A stretch of DNA of 64,000 nucleotides, taken from the NCBI GenBank assembly GCA_016869215.1, contig VGEP01000001.1, positions 124,001-188,000 on the forward strand, given 5' to 3'. Origin of the DNA: Alphaproteobacteria bacterium. Its GTDB lineage: Bacteria; Pseudomonadota; Alphaproteobacteria; Rhizobiales; Xanthobacteraceae. Made by a program: the position numbers and the translations under genes. Every line of letters starts with the position of its first letter. Position 1 is the first letter of the stretch. Shown one piece after another: positions 16,518 through 25,455 of the stretch. The notes beneath the pieces were generated by a model. It was not told the DNA's origin. It searched no databases and saw only the letters and a program-made list of their open reading frames with translations.

Positions 16518-18920
16518 CTAAGTGGCGGCCTTGCCTTCGCGCGCAGCAGCGATCGCGTCGCCGAGGCGCGTGACCTTCATCGGCAGCGAATTCACCACGA
16601 TGCCGAGCGGACGCAGCGCGTCGTTGACGGCGCTCGCGACCGCCGCCGGCGCGCCGAGATAGCCGGACTCGCCGGAGCCCTTCTGGCCGAACACGGTGAG
16701 CGGCGACGGCGTCTCGTGATGTACGATCTCGACCGGCGGCACCTCGTGCGCCGACGGCAGAAGATAGTCCATGAAGTTCTGCGCCATCAGCAGGCCGTCC
16801 TGCGAATAGGCGAACTCCTCGTAGAGCGCAGCCCCGATGCCGTGGGCAATGCCGCCCATCGTCATGCCGCGCACGATCTTGGGATTGATCACGGTGCCGC
16901 AGTCGTGGCCGATCACGTAGCGGCGGATTTCCGGCTTGCCCAGATCGGGATCGATCGCGACCAGCATCAGGTGGAATTCAAACGAGTAGCAGGGATACAT
17001 CTGCACGCGCCCGTCCGCGGTCGGCAGGCCGCCGCCGCCCGGCACCGGCATGATGTGGCTCACCGACAGGCCCGGCTCCATGCCGGGCGGCAGACGGTGG
17101 ATGTAGCGGTGTGCGACGGTGACAAGCTCCGTCCAAGTGCGCTTCTTGTCGGGCGCGGAGGGATCGAACACCCCGCCGTCCTTGTAGGTCAGGCGCTCGG
17201 CCGGAACGCCGAGGTCGTGCGCAGCGATCGCGATCAGCTTGTCCTTGATCTTTTGCGCGGCATGGAACGCAGCCCCGCCGAGCATGATCGCCATGCGGCT
17301 GCCGACCGGGCTGTTGCTCGGCAGCGAGTTGAGCGAGTCCGCGCGCACGACGCGCACGGCCTCGGGATCGACCTCAAGCACTTCGCCGACCACCGTGCCG
17401 ACCAAAGTCTCGTGGCCCTGCCCCGCCGACGTGGTGTGCATGGTCGCGGTGATGGAGCCGACGAGATCGACGCTGATGCGGCATGAGTCCATCCAGGTCG
17501 TGGTGCCGACCTTGGGGTTCAGCAGCGGCTCGAACGACGAGTTGCCGCCGGACGGCTCCAGGCACGCAGCGATGCCGATTCCGGCGAGCATGCCCTGCGC
17601 GCGCAGGCGGCCGCGCTCGGCCAGCATGTCCTCGTAGCCGGCGTGCGCCAGCACCTTGTCGATGACGGTGTGGTAGTCGCCGGAGTCGTAGGTCGAGCCG
17701 CTCGGAATGAGATACGGGAATTCCTCGCGCCGGATCATGTTGCGTCGGCGCACCTCGAGCCGGTCGAGGCCCAGGCGATTGGCGACTTCGTCGACGGTGC
17801 GCTCGATGGCGTAGTTGGTCGGCGACTGGCCGAACGCGCGCACCGCCTCCTGCACCGTCTTGTTGGTAAGGACCGCGATGGCCTGGTACTGCACCGACTT
17901 GATCCTGTAGGGCCCGACGATGGCGCCGACCGGCTTGCCCAACTGAAACGGCGAGCGGCCCGCATAGGCGCCGACGTTGTCGAGCGCGCGCATCCGCATC
18001 GAGCGGATGATGCCCTGGTCGTCGAACCCCACCTCGACGTCGAAGTTGCGCTCCGGCCCGTGCATGTCGCCGCCGCGCATATTCTCAAGGCGATCCTCGA
18101 CCAGCCGCACCGGCATGCCGAGCCGCCGCGCCAGATAACCGACCAGCACGGTGTGCTTGATGCCGCGCTTGACGCCGTAGGAGCCGCCGACGTCCACGTC
18201 GTAGTGCACGCGCACCGACGACATGGGGAGCTTGAGCGCCATCGCGGCCTGGTCGGGATATTTCGGCATCTGGATCGAGGCCCAGATGTCGAGCATCTCG
18301 CGCCAGGGGTCCCACTGCGCCGTAACGACAAAGGTCTCGATGGGAACCGTCGCGCTGCGGCCCCATTTCACCTGGTGCCTGAGCGTGTGCGGGCTTGCGG
18401 CGAAGTCCTTGTCCACCTCGCCCCACACGAAAGTGCGGTCGAGCAGCACATTCGTGCCGTGCGCTTCATGCACCAGCACGCCGCCCCTGTAGGCCGCCTC
18501 GCCGTCGAGCACGAACGGCAGCGGATCGTAGTCGACGGCGACCGCCTCGGCCGCGTCCTCGGCGAGCGCGCGAGTGTCTGCGACCACGGCCGCGACCCAT
18601 TCGCCGGCGTAGCGCGCCACGTCCACCGCCAGCGGCCGCCGCGGCACGTTCGGCGTGTCGAGGCCCGCGGCGAGCGGGTTTGTCGCTTGCGCGAGTTCCG
18701 CGCCGTCGAGGACGTAATGCACGCCCGGCATCGCCAGCGCCGCGGACTTGTCGATGGACACGATCTGCGCCGCCGGATGTGGGCATGTCACCAGCGCGAC
18801 GTGCTTCAGCCCCGCCGGCACGATGTCGGCGGCGAAGCGGCCCTTGCCGACGACGAAGCGCCGGTCCTCGCGCACCCGGCGGTCGGAGGAGACGAAGCGG
18901 AATTTCGACGGCGCGCTCAT
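16518..18920 (-). CDS. Xanthine dehydrogenase-family molybdopterin-binding (large) subunit
   Basis: 800-residue catalytic subunit of a molybdenum hydroxylase (XdhA/CoxL-like superfamily), which inserts water-derived oxygen into an aromatic heterocycle or aldehyde. The C-terminal GSGESGYLGAP segment contains the expected catalytic glutamate, and VRAFGQSPTNYAIER occupies the position of the family cofactor-binding segment. The form I CO-dehydrogenase AYRCSFR loop is absent, so CO oxidation is unlikely. The start at 18920 overlaps the 2Fe-2S gene by four bases, fixing translational coupling. With the FAD and 2Fe-2S subunits it should form a complete enzyme. No XdhC-like cofactor insertase is seen in the operon. 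Confidence 0.92.
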   Translation of the reverse strand: MSAPSKFRFVSSDRRVREDRRFVVGKGRFAADIVPAGLKHVALVTCPHPAAQIVSIDKSAALAMPGVHYVLDGAELAQATNPLAAGLDTPNVPRRPLAVDVARYAGEWVAAVVADTRALAEDAAEAVAVDYDPLPFVLDGEAAYRGGVLVHEAHGTNVLLDRTFVWGEVDKDFAASPHTLRHQVKWGRSATVPIETFVVTAQWDPWREMLDIWASIQMPKYPDQAAMALKLPMSSVRVHYDVDVGGSYGVKRGIKHTVLVGYLARRLGMPVRLVEDRLENMRGGDMHGPERNFDVEVGFDDQGIIRSMRMRALDNVGAYAGRSPFQLGKPVGAIVGPYRIKSVQYQAIAVLTNKTVQEAVRAFGQSPTNYAIERTVDEVANRLGLDRLEVRRRNMIRREEFPYLIPSGSTYDSGDYHTVIDKVLAHAGYEDMLAERGRLRAQGMLAGIGIAACLEPSGGNSSFEPLLNPKVGTTTWMDSCRISVDLVGSITATMHTTSAGQGHETLVGTVVGEVLEVDPEAVRVVRADSLNSLPSNSPVGSRMAIMLGGAAFHAAQKIKDKLIAIAAHDLGVPAERLTYKDGGVFDPSAPDKKRTWTELVTVAHRYIHRLPPGMEPGLSVSHIMPVPGGGGLPTADGRVQMYPCYSFEFHLMLVAIDPDLGKPEIRRYVIGHDCGTVINPKIVRGMTMGGIAHGIGAALYEEFAYSQDGLLMAQNFMDYLLPSAHEVPPVEIVHHETPSPLTVFGQKGSGESGYLGAPAAVASAVNDALRPLGIVVNSLPMKVTRLGDAIAAAREGKAAT

Positions 18921-19408
18921 GGCTGCTCCGGGGGCAGGTTCTGCCCGCGCATGCGCTCGGCCGCGAGCGCGACGGCTTCGACGATCTGCGCGTATCCGGT
19001 GCAGCGGCAGATGTTGCCGGAAATGGCGTCCACGATCTCCTCGCGGGTCGGCTGTGTGTTCTTCGACAGCAGCGCATGGGCGGCGAGGATCATCGCCGGC
19101 GTGCAGTAGCCGCATTGCATACCGTGGGTCTCGCAGAACGCGTCCTGGAGCACCGACAGTTCACCCGGGCCGGGAGACAGGCCCTCCACGGTTGTGACGG
19201 CATAACCATCCGCCTGCACCGCGAACATCAGGCAGGAACGCACCGCCGTGCCGTCGACCAGCACCGTGCATGCGCCGCAGACGCCATGCTCGCAGCCGGC
19301 GTGCGCGCCGGTGAGCAGGAGATTGTCGCGCAGACAATCGAGCAGGCTGGTGCGCGGCTCGACCTCGGCCACATGCGTTGCGCCGTTGACGTTTAGCTCG
19401 ACCTTCAT
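18917..19408 (-). CDS. 2Fe-2S subunit of the molybdenum hydroxylase
   Basis: 163-residue electron-transfer subunit with both iron-sulfur domains. The N-terminal plant-ferredoxin-type cluster has C39, C44, C47 and C59; the C-terminal four-helix domain carries C99/C102 and C134/C136 (CGYC and ICRC). It relays electrons from the molybdenum site to the FAD subunit. Four-base overlaps (ATGA) with both neighbouring genes show a tightly coupled operon. Length and cysteine pattern are standard. Confidence 0.96.
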   Translation of the reverse strand: MKVELNVNGATHVAEVEPRTSLLDCLRDNLLLTGAHAGCEHGVCGACTVLVDGTAVRSCLMFAVQADGYAVTTVEGLSPGPGELSVLQDAFCETHGMQCGYCTPAMILAAHALLSKNTQPTREEIVDAISGNICRCTGYAQIVEAVALAAERMRGQNLPPEQP

Positions 19409-20280
19409 ACGCGCCTCGCAGCGTCCTGGAATGCATCGGCGATTGCGCGAACGGCGAGCGTCAGCGCGACGCGCCGGCGATAGTCAGCGGATGCGTGCAG
19501 GTCGGCCATGAATTCGATATCGGCCAGCGCGGCCATCGCCGACGCGCGGACCTTGGCCTCCTCGAACGGCATGCCCAGCATCGCCTCCGCCACCGCATCG
19601 AGTCGCAGCGGAATAGCCGCGGCAGCGCCGATGCCGATGGCGGCACGGGTGCAGCGGCCGTCGGTATCGAGCGCGATCTGCGCCGCCGCCGACACGAAGG
19701 CAAAATCGCTCTGCCGCGCATTGACCTCGTGAAAGCCCGTGCCGACGCGCCGCTCGGGCCACACCGGAAAGCGCACCGACGTGAGGCACGCCGGCAGCGG
19801 CAGCGCCGTCACCATCGGGCCGAGGAAAAATTCAGACGCGGGCATCTCGAAATCGTTGCCGCCTTCGCGCCAGGTCAGCGTCGCGCCGAGCGTGGCAGCC
19901 ACCAGCACGATCTCGGCCGCGGCGTCGCCGTTGGCGATCGAGCCGCCGACCGTGCCGCGCGCGCGCGTCGCACCGTGGCCGACGTAAGGCAACACCCTGG
20001 CGAGCAGCGGAAGCTTAGAGCGCACGAGCGGATCGTGTTCGGCTACATATTGTCTCGTGGTGGCGCCGATAGCGATGCGACCGCCCTCGTCGCGAACGAA
20101 GGCCAGCTCCGGAATCCGCGCGATGTCCACGAGCCGCGTCGGGCGCGCCAGCCGCATCGCCATCAGCGGCACCAGCGTCTGACCGCCCGCGATCAGCCGC
20201 GCGCCATCGTCGGCAGCGAGCAACGCGCAGGCCTCATCGACGCTCGACGGACGCGAATACTCGAACGGGGCGGGCTTCAT
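19405..20280 (-). CDS. FAD-binding subunit of the molybdenum hydroxylase
   Basis: 291-residue medium subunit of the XdhB/CoxM type that passes electrons from the iron-sulfur subunit to an acceptor. FAD-binding motifs AGGQTLVPLMAMR near 31-43 and TVGGSIANGDAAAE near 110-124 are clear. ATG 20280 is taken as start, with a GTG directly before it at 20283. Follows the class II aldolase gene after 27 bases. Together with the next two genes it makes an FAD / 2Fe-2S / Mo order often seen in aromatic-acid or aldehyde hydroxylases. Confidence 0.93.
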   Translation of the reverse strand: MKPAPFEYSRPSSVDEACALLAADDGARLIAGGQTLVPLMAMRLARPTRLVDIARIPELAFVRDEGGRIAIGATTRQYVAEHDPLVRSKLPLLARVLPYVGHGATRARGTVGGSIANGDAAAEIVLVAATLGATLTWREGGNDFEMPASEFFLGPMVTALPLPACLTSVRFPVWPERRVGTGFHEVNARQSDFAFVSAAAQIALDTDGRCTRAAIGIGAAAAIPLRLDAVAEAMLGMPFEEAKVRASAMAALADIEFMADLHASADYRRRVALTLAVRAIADAFQDAARRV

Positions 20281-20307
20281 CACCCGACGATTGGCACAAA
20301 CCGCCGC

Positions 20308-21117
20308 TCAGTGCCAGTACGGCGGATAGTCCGACTGCTTCTGCTCGGACTCCAGAAGCCGCACCATCGCCGGCCATTCCAGCACGCCGTAGGGCCTTCG
20401 CGTGCCCGGCCGGTACATATGCGCGGTGTGCGAGAGCACATTCTCTCCGGGCATGGTGAGATCGGTGCGCGCAGCCATGGCGTCGACCTGCGAACGGCAG
20501 GACAGTTCGAGCTGGTACATGGTGTTGAACGCCTGCTGGACGGTCGCGCCGCAGGTCAGCAGGCCGTGGTTGCGCATGATCAGCGCGTCGTGCGGCCCGA
20601 GGTCGGCGACGATACGCTCGCGCTCGTCGAGGTCGACCGCGGGCCCCTCGTAGTCGTGATAGCCGATGTTGCCGTGGAAGCGGATCGAGGTCTGCGACAG
20701 CGGCAGCAACCCGCATTTCATCGCCGAGACCGCGATGCCCGCGCGGGTGTGGGTGTGCAGCACGCACTGCACCTCCGGCCGCGCCTTGTGGATTGCGCCG
20801 TGGATCACGTAGCCGGACTTGTTGATGTCGTAGTCGGTGTCGGGCTTCCACAAGATGTTGCCCTCGACGTCGATCTTCACCAGGCTCGACGCGGTGATCT
20901 CTTTGTAGAGCAGCCCGTAGAGATTGATCAGCAGGTGATCTTGCGTGCCCGGAATGCGTGCGGTGATGTGGTTGTAGATCAGGTCGGTCATGCCGTATTT
21001 GTCGACCAGCCGATAGCAAGCCGCGAGTTCGCAGCGCGCCTCCCACTCCTCGGATGAAACCCGGTCCTTGATCGACTTCCAGCCGGTCGAATAGTTTTTG
21101 CCTGCATTGATGGACAT
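20308..21117 (-). CDS. Class II aldolase/adducin-family protein
   Basis: 269-residue zinc enzyme of the fuculose-phosphate aldolase/adducin fold. Zinc-ligand motif HTHTRAG at about 121-127, YNHITARIPG near 48-57 and the later RNHGLLTCG are visible. Members perform retro-aldol cleavage or decarboxylation of small hydroxy-acids; many in catabolic clusters are uncharacterised. It is the first gene of the leftward operon, and its start (ATG 21117, followed by SINAGKN) lies 92 bases from the divergent HpcH aldolase gene. The longer frame to 21645 overlaps that gene in antisense and is not real. Confidence 0.88.
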   Translation of the reverse strand: MSINAGKNYSTGWKSIKDRVSSEEWEARCELAACYRLVDKYGMTDLIYNHITARIPGTQDHLLINLYGLLYKEITASSLVKIDVEGNILWKPDTDYDINKSGYVIHGAIHKARPEVQCVLHTHTRAGIAVSAMKCGLLPLSQTSIRFHGNIGYHDYEGPAVDLDERERIVADLGPHDALIMRNHGLLTCGATVQQAFNTMYQLELSCRSQVDAMAARTDLTMPGENVLSHTAHMYRPGTRRPYGVLEWPAMVRLLESEQKQSDYPPYWH

Positions 21118-21209
21118 GGTCGTCTTGATCCTTTCCAGGGCGCCGGAGCATACCTCTGGCCAAGACCGCAGGCCAAGCACATGATGTGCGCGGCTAATTC
21201 GGGGGGACC
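21118..21209. promoter_or_regulatory. Divergent promoter region between two catabolic operons
   Basis: A 92-base gap between the starts of two long divergent operons (leftward Mo-hydroxylase/TRAP, rightward aldolase/TctCBA). It must hold both promoters. A GGGGGG-containing ribosome site precedes the rightward ATG. A short near-palindrome occurs around CACATGATGTGCG near 21178-21190. No clear -35/-10 pair was identified by eye. Confidence 0.5.
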
Positions 21210-22007
21210 ATGACGGCCGGCGAAATCTTGAGCAATCCGCTGAAGGACAAGCTCGCCCGCGGCGAGGTGGTGTCGTCGATGACCGTACGCCTCGCTCGCA
21301 CGCCGGAGATCGCGCGCATCGCCAGGACCGCGGGCTTCGACATGCTCTATATCGACCTGGAACATTCGCCGCTGACGCTCGACGCCACCGCGCAAATCTG
21401 TCTCGCCTGCCTCGATCTCGGCGTGATGCCCGCGGTGCGGGTTCCCGCCAACACGCCGGAGTACGTTTCGCGCGTGCTGGACGCGGGCGCGCTCGGGGTG
21501 ATCGCGCCGCACGTGCGCTCGGCCGACGAGGCGCGCGCCGTGGTGCGGGCAGCGAAGCTCCCGCCGCAGGGCGAGCGCTCCAACACCGGCGCCTTCCCTC
21601 ACCTGCATTACCGGTCGTTTCCAGCGCCGGAAGTCGCCGAGACAATCAACGCCGCCACCATGGTGATCGTGCAGTTCGAGTCGGCCAATGCCCTCGCACG
21701 CGCCGACGAGATTGCCTCGGTCGACGGCGTCGACATCGTCCTGGTCGGATTGAACGACATGCTGGGCGACATGGGCCTTGCCGGCCAGTACGACCATCCG
21801 AAGGTGCGCGAAATTTACGGCACGGTGATCGAGGTTTGCCGCAAGCACGGCAAGCATTGCGGCGTCGGCGGACTCGCGAGCCGTCCCGACCTGATGGCGG
21901 AGTACGTGAGGATGGGCGCGCGCTATGTGTCGTCGGGCACCGATCTGTCGTTCCTGCTCGGGGCCGCGACGGCGCGGGCGAAAGAGATCGGGGGCTTCGG
22001 CACCTGA
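21210..22007 (+). CDS. HpcH/HpaI-family aldolase
   Basis: 265-residue class II pyruvate aldolase-fold protein. Expected catalytic and metal residues are visible: the LEHSPL histidine near residue 51, the metal glutamate in QFESANAL near 154 and the aspartate in GLNDMLGDMG near 180. HpaI-type enzymes cleave 4-hydroxy-2-oxo acids to pyruvate plus an aldehyde, the last step of several meta-cleavage pathways. First gene of a six-gene rightward operon; its TGA overlaps the next ATG by one base. A second, related aldolase is at 38975-39835. Confidence 0.9.
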   Translation: MTAGEILSNPLKDKLARGEVVSSMTVRLARTPEIARIARTAGFDMLYIDLEHSPLTLDATAQICLACLDLGVMPAVRVPANTPEYVSRVLDAGALGVIAPHVRSADEARAVVRAAKLPPQGERSNTGAFPHLHYRSFPAPEVAETINAATMVIVQFESANALARADEIASVDGVDIVLVGLNDMLGDMGLAGQYDHPKVREIYGTVIEVCRKHGKHCGVGGLASRPDLMAEYVRMGARYVSSGTDLSFLLGAATARAKEIGGFGT

Positions 22008-23101
22008 TGGCGGAACGGCAATCCGGAACCGACAGGGTCTATGCCAGCGCCGTGGCGGCGGACGCGTTCGCGCGCTCGCTGCTGCAGGCGCATGGCGTGC
22101 CGCCGGAGGATGCGGCGACGATCGCGGGTTGCCTGGTCAGCGCCGACCTGCGCGGCGTCGACACCCACGGCCTGTGCCGCCTGCCGATCTATCTCGAACG
22201 CGTGCGCAAGGGGCTGATCAATCCGAAGCCCGACCTCAAACCGGAACGCACCACCCCGGTCGCGGCCGCACTCGACGGCCAGAACGGCTTCGGCTTCGTG
22301 ATCGGCATGCGCGCCATGGCCGAGGCGATTTCCATGGCCAGGGAGTTCGGCATTGGCGTGGTGGCCGCGCGCCGCTCGACGCACTTCGGAATGGCTGCGT
22401 CCTACGCCCTGCCCGCAATCGAGGCCGGCCTGATGGCGATGGTGTTCTCCAACGCTTCGCGCGCCATGCCGCCGTGGGGAAGCAAGCGTGAATTGCTCGG
22501 CACCAACCCGTTCTGCATGGCAGCGCCTGCGGGCAGGCACCGCCCCGTCATTCTCGACATGTCGCCCGCGGTCGCGGCGCGCGGCAAGATCCGCAAGGCC
22601 GAGCGGCGCGGTGAGAAAATTCCGCTCGGTTACGCGCTCGATGCCGAAGGCCGGCCGACCACCGATCCGAAGGCCGCGCTCGCGGGCGGCGTGGTGCTGC
22701 CGATCGGCGAGCACAAGGGCTCCGGGCTCGCGATGTTCATGGACATCTTCGGCGGCGTGATTTCGGGCGCCAATTTCGGCGGCGACGTCGCCGACCAGTA
22801 CAAGGCCTTCGATCGGCCGCAGGACGTCGGCCACTTCTTCCTGGCGATGAAGCCGAACCTGTTCGTCACCGAGGAACAGTACCGCGCGCGGATCGACACG
22901 CTGATCGAGCGCATGAAGGCCTCGCCGCTTGCAGAGGGCGTGAGCGAAGTGCTGGTTCCAGGAGAGCCGGAGGACCGCGTCGAGGCCGAGCGTCGGCGCA
23001 AGGGCATTCCCTATGCGTCGGCCGAAGTTTCGTCGCTGCTGGACGAGGCCGGCCGAGCCGGCGTCCAGCCGCTGGTCTTTTCCGACCGGCCGATGGCGTG
23101 A
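22007..23101 (+). CDS. Ldh-family (malate/L-lactate/sulfolactate dehydrogenase type) oxidoreductase
   Basis: 364-residue NAD(P)-dependent 2-hydroxyacid dehydrogenase of the Ldh2/YlbC/ComC family, a fold distinct from Rossmann dehydrogenases. Seen: DLRGVDTHGL near 42-51, RSTHFGMAASYA near 123-134 with the catalytic histidine, PWGSKRELLGTNPF near 156-169, and EHKGSGLAMFMDIF near 237-250. Probably reduces or oxidises the 2-oxo/2-hydroxy acid made by the preceding aldolase (inference). Start ATG 22007 is fixed by the one-base TGATG overlap; a longer in-frame extension to 21836 lies inside the aldolase gene. Confidence 0.92.
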   Translation: MAERQSGTDRVYASAVAADAFARSLLQAHGVPPEDAATIAGCLVSADLRGVDTHGLCRLPIYLERVRKGLINPKPDLKPERTTPVAAALDGQNGFGFVIGMRAMAEAISMAREFGIGVVAARRSTHFGMAASYALPAIEAGLMAMVFSNASRAMPPWGSKRELLGTNPFCMAAPAGRHRPVILDMSPAVAARGKIRKAERRGEKIPLGYALDAEGRPTTDPKAALAGGVVLPIGEHKGSGLAMFMDIFGGVISGANFGGDVADQYKAFDRPQDVGHFFLAMKPNLFVTEEQYRARIDTLIERMKASPLAEGVSEVLVPGEPEDRVEAERRRKGIPYASAEVSSLLDEAGRAGVQPLVFSDRPMA

Positions 23102-23111
23102 AGGAACGGGA

Positions 23112-23882
23112 ATGAAGATCGAAAGTCCCATCAACGGCTACGACATCGACGTGATGGTCGTGGGCTTCCCCGGCAAGACCGTCTGCCACGGCGGGCTCGG
23201 CTGGAGCACCATCGTGCTGCTGCGCGGCCACGGCCGGGTCGCAATGATCGACACCGGCGGCATGGGCGTCCGGCGGCTCCTGATCGAGCGGCTGCGGGAG
23301 CGCGGACTCAAACCCGCGGACGTGACGGATCTTCTTCTGTCCCACGCCCACTACGACCACATGCTGAACTGGACCATGCTGGGACATGCCCGGATCGTGA
23401 TCGGGGCGCAGGAGATGGCCTGGGCGCTGAAGGAACCGTGGGGTACGACCCCGGTTCCGGAACTCTACGTCCGCGAATTGCAGGGCTGGAAGACCGCGCA
23501 TCAGGCCGCCGACGGCGAGGAGGTCATCCCGGGAATATTCGCCCGCGTCACGCCGGGGCACACGCCGGGACACCTCTGCTACATCATCAAGGGCCGGGAT
23601 TTCGACGTGATTTTTACCGGCGACGCGGTCAAAAACCGGGCCGAATTCCTGTGCGGGCGGACCGACATGACCTACGATCCGGCGGTCAGTTCGGCCTCCG
23701 TTGCGGCAATTTGGTCGCTGTGGAGAGAGCGCCCTGGCAATATCGTGATCCCTGGGCATGATATACCCATGGTTCTGCGGGAGGGGATGCCGCATTATCT
23801 CGCCGAGCGCCAGGATGCGATCGCGGCCTGGTTCGGAAACGACATCGACACGATGACGACAATACAGCTATCTGTCCGGTAG
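23112..23882 (+). CDS. Metallo-beta-lactamase-fold hydrolase (lactonase-like)
   Basis: 256-residue MBL-fold enzyme. The dinuclear zinc signature SHAHYDH places H78, H80, D82 and H83; later ligands are expected in PGHTPGHLCY, the aspartate of FTGDAVKN, and VIPGHD. The relation to AHL lactonase-like enzymes suggests ester or lactone hydrolysis, but glyoxalase II-type thioester hydrolysis cannot be excluded. Ten bases after the dehydrogenase stop, with a ribosome site GGAACGGG before ATG 23112, so in the same operon. A lactone intermediate in the pathway would explain it. Confidence 0.88.
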   Translation: MKIESPINGYDIDVMVVGFPGKTVCHGGLGWSTIVLLRGHGRVAMIDTGGMGVRRLLIERLRERGLKPADVTDLLLSHAHYDHMLNWTMLGHARIVIGAQEMAWALKEPWGTTPVPELYVRELQGWKTAHQAADGEEVIPGIFARVTPGHTPGHLCYIIKGRDFDVIFTGDAVKNRAEFLCGRTDMTYDPAVSSASVAAIWSLWRERPGNIVIPGHDIPMVLREGMPHYLAERQDAIAAWFGNDIDTMTTIQLSVR

Positions 23883-23899
23883 CTCTGGGGAGGAACGCA

Positions 23900-24865
23900 A
23901 TGCCGAAACTTCGTTCGCTGCTGCTTGCAGCCGTCGCGCTGATGGCGCTGACGGCGCCGGGCGCGGCGCAATCCGACTACCCGAACCGGGCCATCCGCAT
24001 GGTCATTCCGTTCCCGCCCGGCGGCAGCAACGACGTGGTCGGGCGCATGGTGTCCACTGCCCTCGGCGAGAAGCTCGGCCGGCAGATTATCGTCGACAAC
24101 CGCGCGGGAGCCGGCGGATCGATCGGCACCGCCATGGTCGCAACCGCACCTCCGGACGGCTACACGCTGGGCGTGGTGTCGATCGCCCACGCGGTCAATC
24201 CGTGGATGTACAAGCTGCCGTACGATCCCAAGGCTTTCGCGCCGGTCGGCCTGATGGCGACCGGCACCAACGTGCTCGTGATCCATCCCAGCCTGCCGGT
24301 GCGTTCGGTGAAGGAGCTGGTCGCGCTGGCCAAGCAGAAGCCGGGTGAACTGCAGTACGCCTCCGCCGGTGTCGGCAGCTTCCAGCATCTGGGCACCGAA
24401 CTGTTCAAGCTCGAGGCCGGTATCGACCTGCTGCACGTGCCGTTCAAGGGCGGCGGTCCGTCGATGAACGACGTGCTCGGCGGCCACACCAAGATCATGA
24501 TGTCGTCGCTGGTGCAGACCACGCCGCACATCAAGTCCGGCCGCCTGCTCGCGCTGGCCACGGGCGGCAAGAAGCGCAATCCCGTGCTGCCGGACGTGCC
24601 GACGGTCGCGGAAGCCGGCGTGCCGACCTACGAGGCGCTCAACTGGTGGGGTATCGTGGCTCCGGCCGGAACGCCGCAGGCCATCATCGACAAGCTGAAC
24701 GCCGCATTGTCGCAGGTTCAGGACATGCCCGACGTGCAAAAGCAGTTCGATCTGCAGGGTGCGGCGGTCCAGAAAATGTCTCCCGCCGATTTCGGCAAGT
24801 TCGTCCTGACCGAAATGGCCCGGTGGGAGCGCGTCGTGAAGCAGGCCAACATCAAGGCGCAGTGA
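23900..24865 (+). CDS. tctC: Tripartite tricarboxylate transporter receptor (Bug/TctC family)
   Basis: 321-residue periplasmic solute-binding protein. Signal peptide about 1-23 ending APGAAQ; mature protein begins with the Bug signature IRMVIPFPPGGSND, followed by a DNRAGAGGSIG segment near 72-82 and ASAGVGSFQHLG near 154-165. Bug receptors bind carboxylates such as citrate, nicotinate, phthalates or other aromatics. A GGGGAGGAACGCA ribosome site precedes the start. Directly upstream of TctB and TctA, so a complete system, unlike the many orphan Bug genes in such genomes. Confidence 0.95.
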   Translation: MPKLRSLLLAAVALMALTAPGAAQSDYPNRAIRMVIPFPPGGSNDVVGRMVSTALGEKLGRQIIVDNRAGAGGSIGTAMVATAPPDGYTLGVVSIAHAVNPWMYKLPYDPKAFAPVGLMATGTNVLVIHPSLPVRSVKELVALAKQKPGELQYASAGVGSFQHLGTELFKLEAGIDLLHVPFKGGGPSMNDVLGGHTKIMMSSLVQTTPHIKSGRLLALATGGKKRNPVLPDVPTVAEAGVPTYEALNWWGIVAPAGTPQAIIDKLNAALSQVQDMPDVQKQFDLQGAAVQKMSPADFGKFVLTEMARWERVVKQANIKAQ

Positions 24866-24885
24866 CACGCGCCTAGACGCTTGCA

Positions 24886-24920
24886 CGCCGAGGCTCCCGC
24901 TGGGGAGGGACGCCTCGGCG
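24886..24920 (+). promoter_or_regulatory. Hairpin between tctC and tctB
   Basis: Nine-base perfect inverted repeat (24886-24894 with 24912-24920, core GCCGAGGC) about 20 bases after the tctC stop. No T-run follows. Likely an mRNA-stabilising or attenuating element giving more receptor than permease, as at dctP/dctQ. Confidence 0.55.
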
Positions 24921-24995
24921 AGCCGGCCCGTCCGGCTCAGCCTTCCAGAAGCTGCGGCTGCCCCAGCGGCGATTGCAGGACACGGCTGAACCGCC

Positions 24996-25451
24996 ATGCA
25001 GAAGCTTGAATTTCGAGATAACAAGGATTTCTGGTCCGGCGTCATGCTGGTGATCGTCGGCGCTGCGTCGGTGATCGTCGCGCGCAACTATGCGTTCGGC
25101 ACCTCGCTGCGCATGGGCCCGGGCTACTTCCCGACGGTGCTCGGCAGCGTGCTGGTGCTGTTCGGCCTCTACCTGATGGTGGCCGGGCTGCGCCGCGGCG
25201 AGAAGATCGATCCGGACTGGTCGCTGCGCGGCCTGATCCTGCTTCCCACATCGCTCGTGCTGTTCGGAATCCTGATGAGCTACACCGGATTCATCCCGGC
25301 CATGATGGTGCTGGTGTTCGGATCGGCGGCTGCCGGCACCGACTTCCGCCCTGTCGAGGCGCTGATCCTCGCGATCGGGTTGACGGTCTTTACTGCGGTC
25401 ATCTTCATCTGGGGCATCGGCCTGCCCTATCCGCTGCTTATGAACTGGTGA
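24996..25451 (+). CDS. tctB: Tripartite tricarboxylate transporter small permease (TctB)
   Basis: 151-residue membrane protein with four hydrophobic helices (about 14-32, 45-62, 80-115, 122-148). The GTSLRMGPGYFPTVLG segment near 33-48 is the TctB signature. Small membrane partner of TctA; four bases separate it from tctA. A 130-base gap containing a hairpin separates it from tctC. Confidence 0.93.
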   Translation: MQKLEFRDNKDFWSGVMLVIVGAASVIVARNYAFGTSLRMGPGYFPTVLGSVLVLFGLYLMVAGLRRGEKIDPDWSLRGLILLPTSLVLFGILMSYTGFIPAMMVLVFGSAAAGTDFRPVEALILAIGLTVFTAVIFIWGIGLPYPLLMNW

Positions 25452-25455
25452 CGCG

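Noticed and set aside
16518-20280. Carbon monoxide dehydrogenase (CoxMSL)
   Set aside because: Subunit order and folds match the superfamily, but the form I active-site AYRCSFR motif is absent, so a heterocycle or aldehyde hydroxylase is more likely.
17643-21057. Long rightward frames antisense to the molybdenum hydroxylase and aldolase genes
   Set aside because: They have no family motifs, are rich in Arg/His/Asp typical of antisense GC-rich shadows, and oppose genes with complete cofactor motifs.
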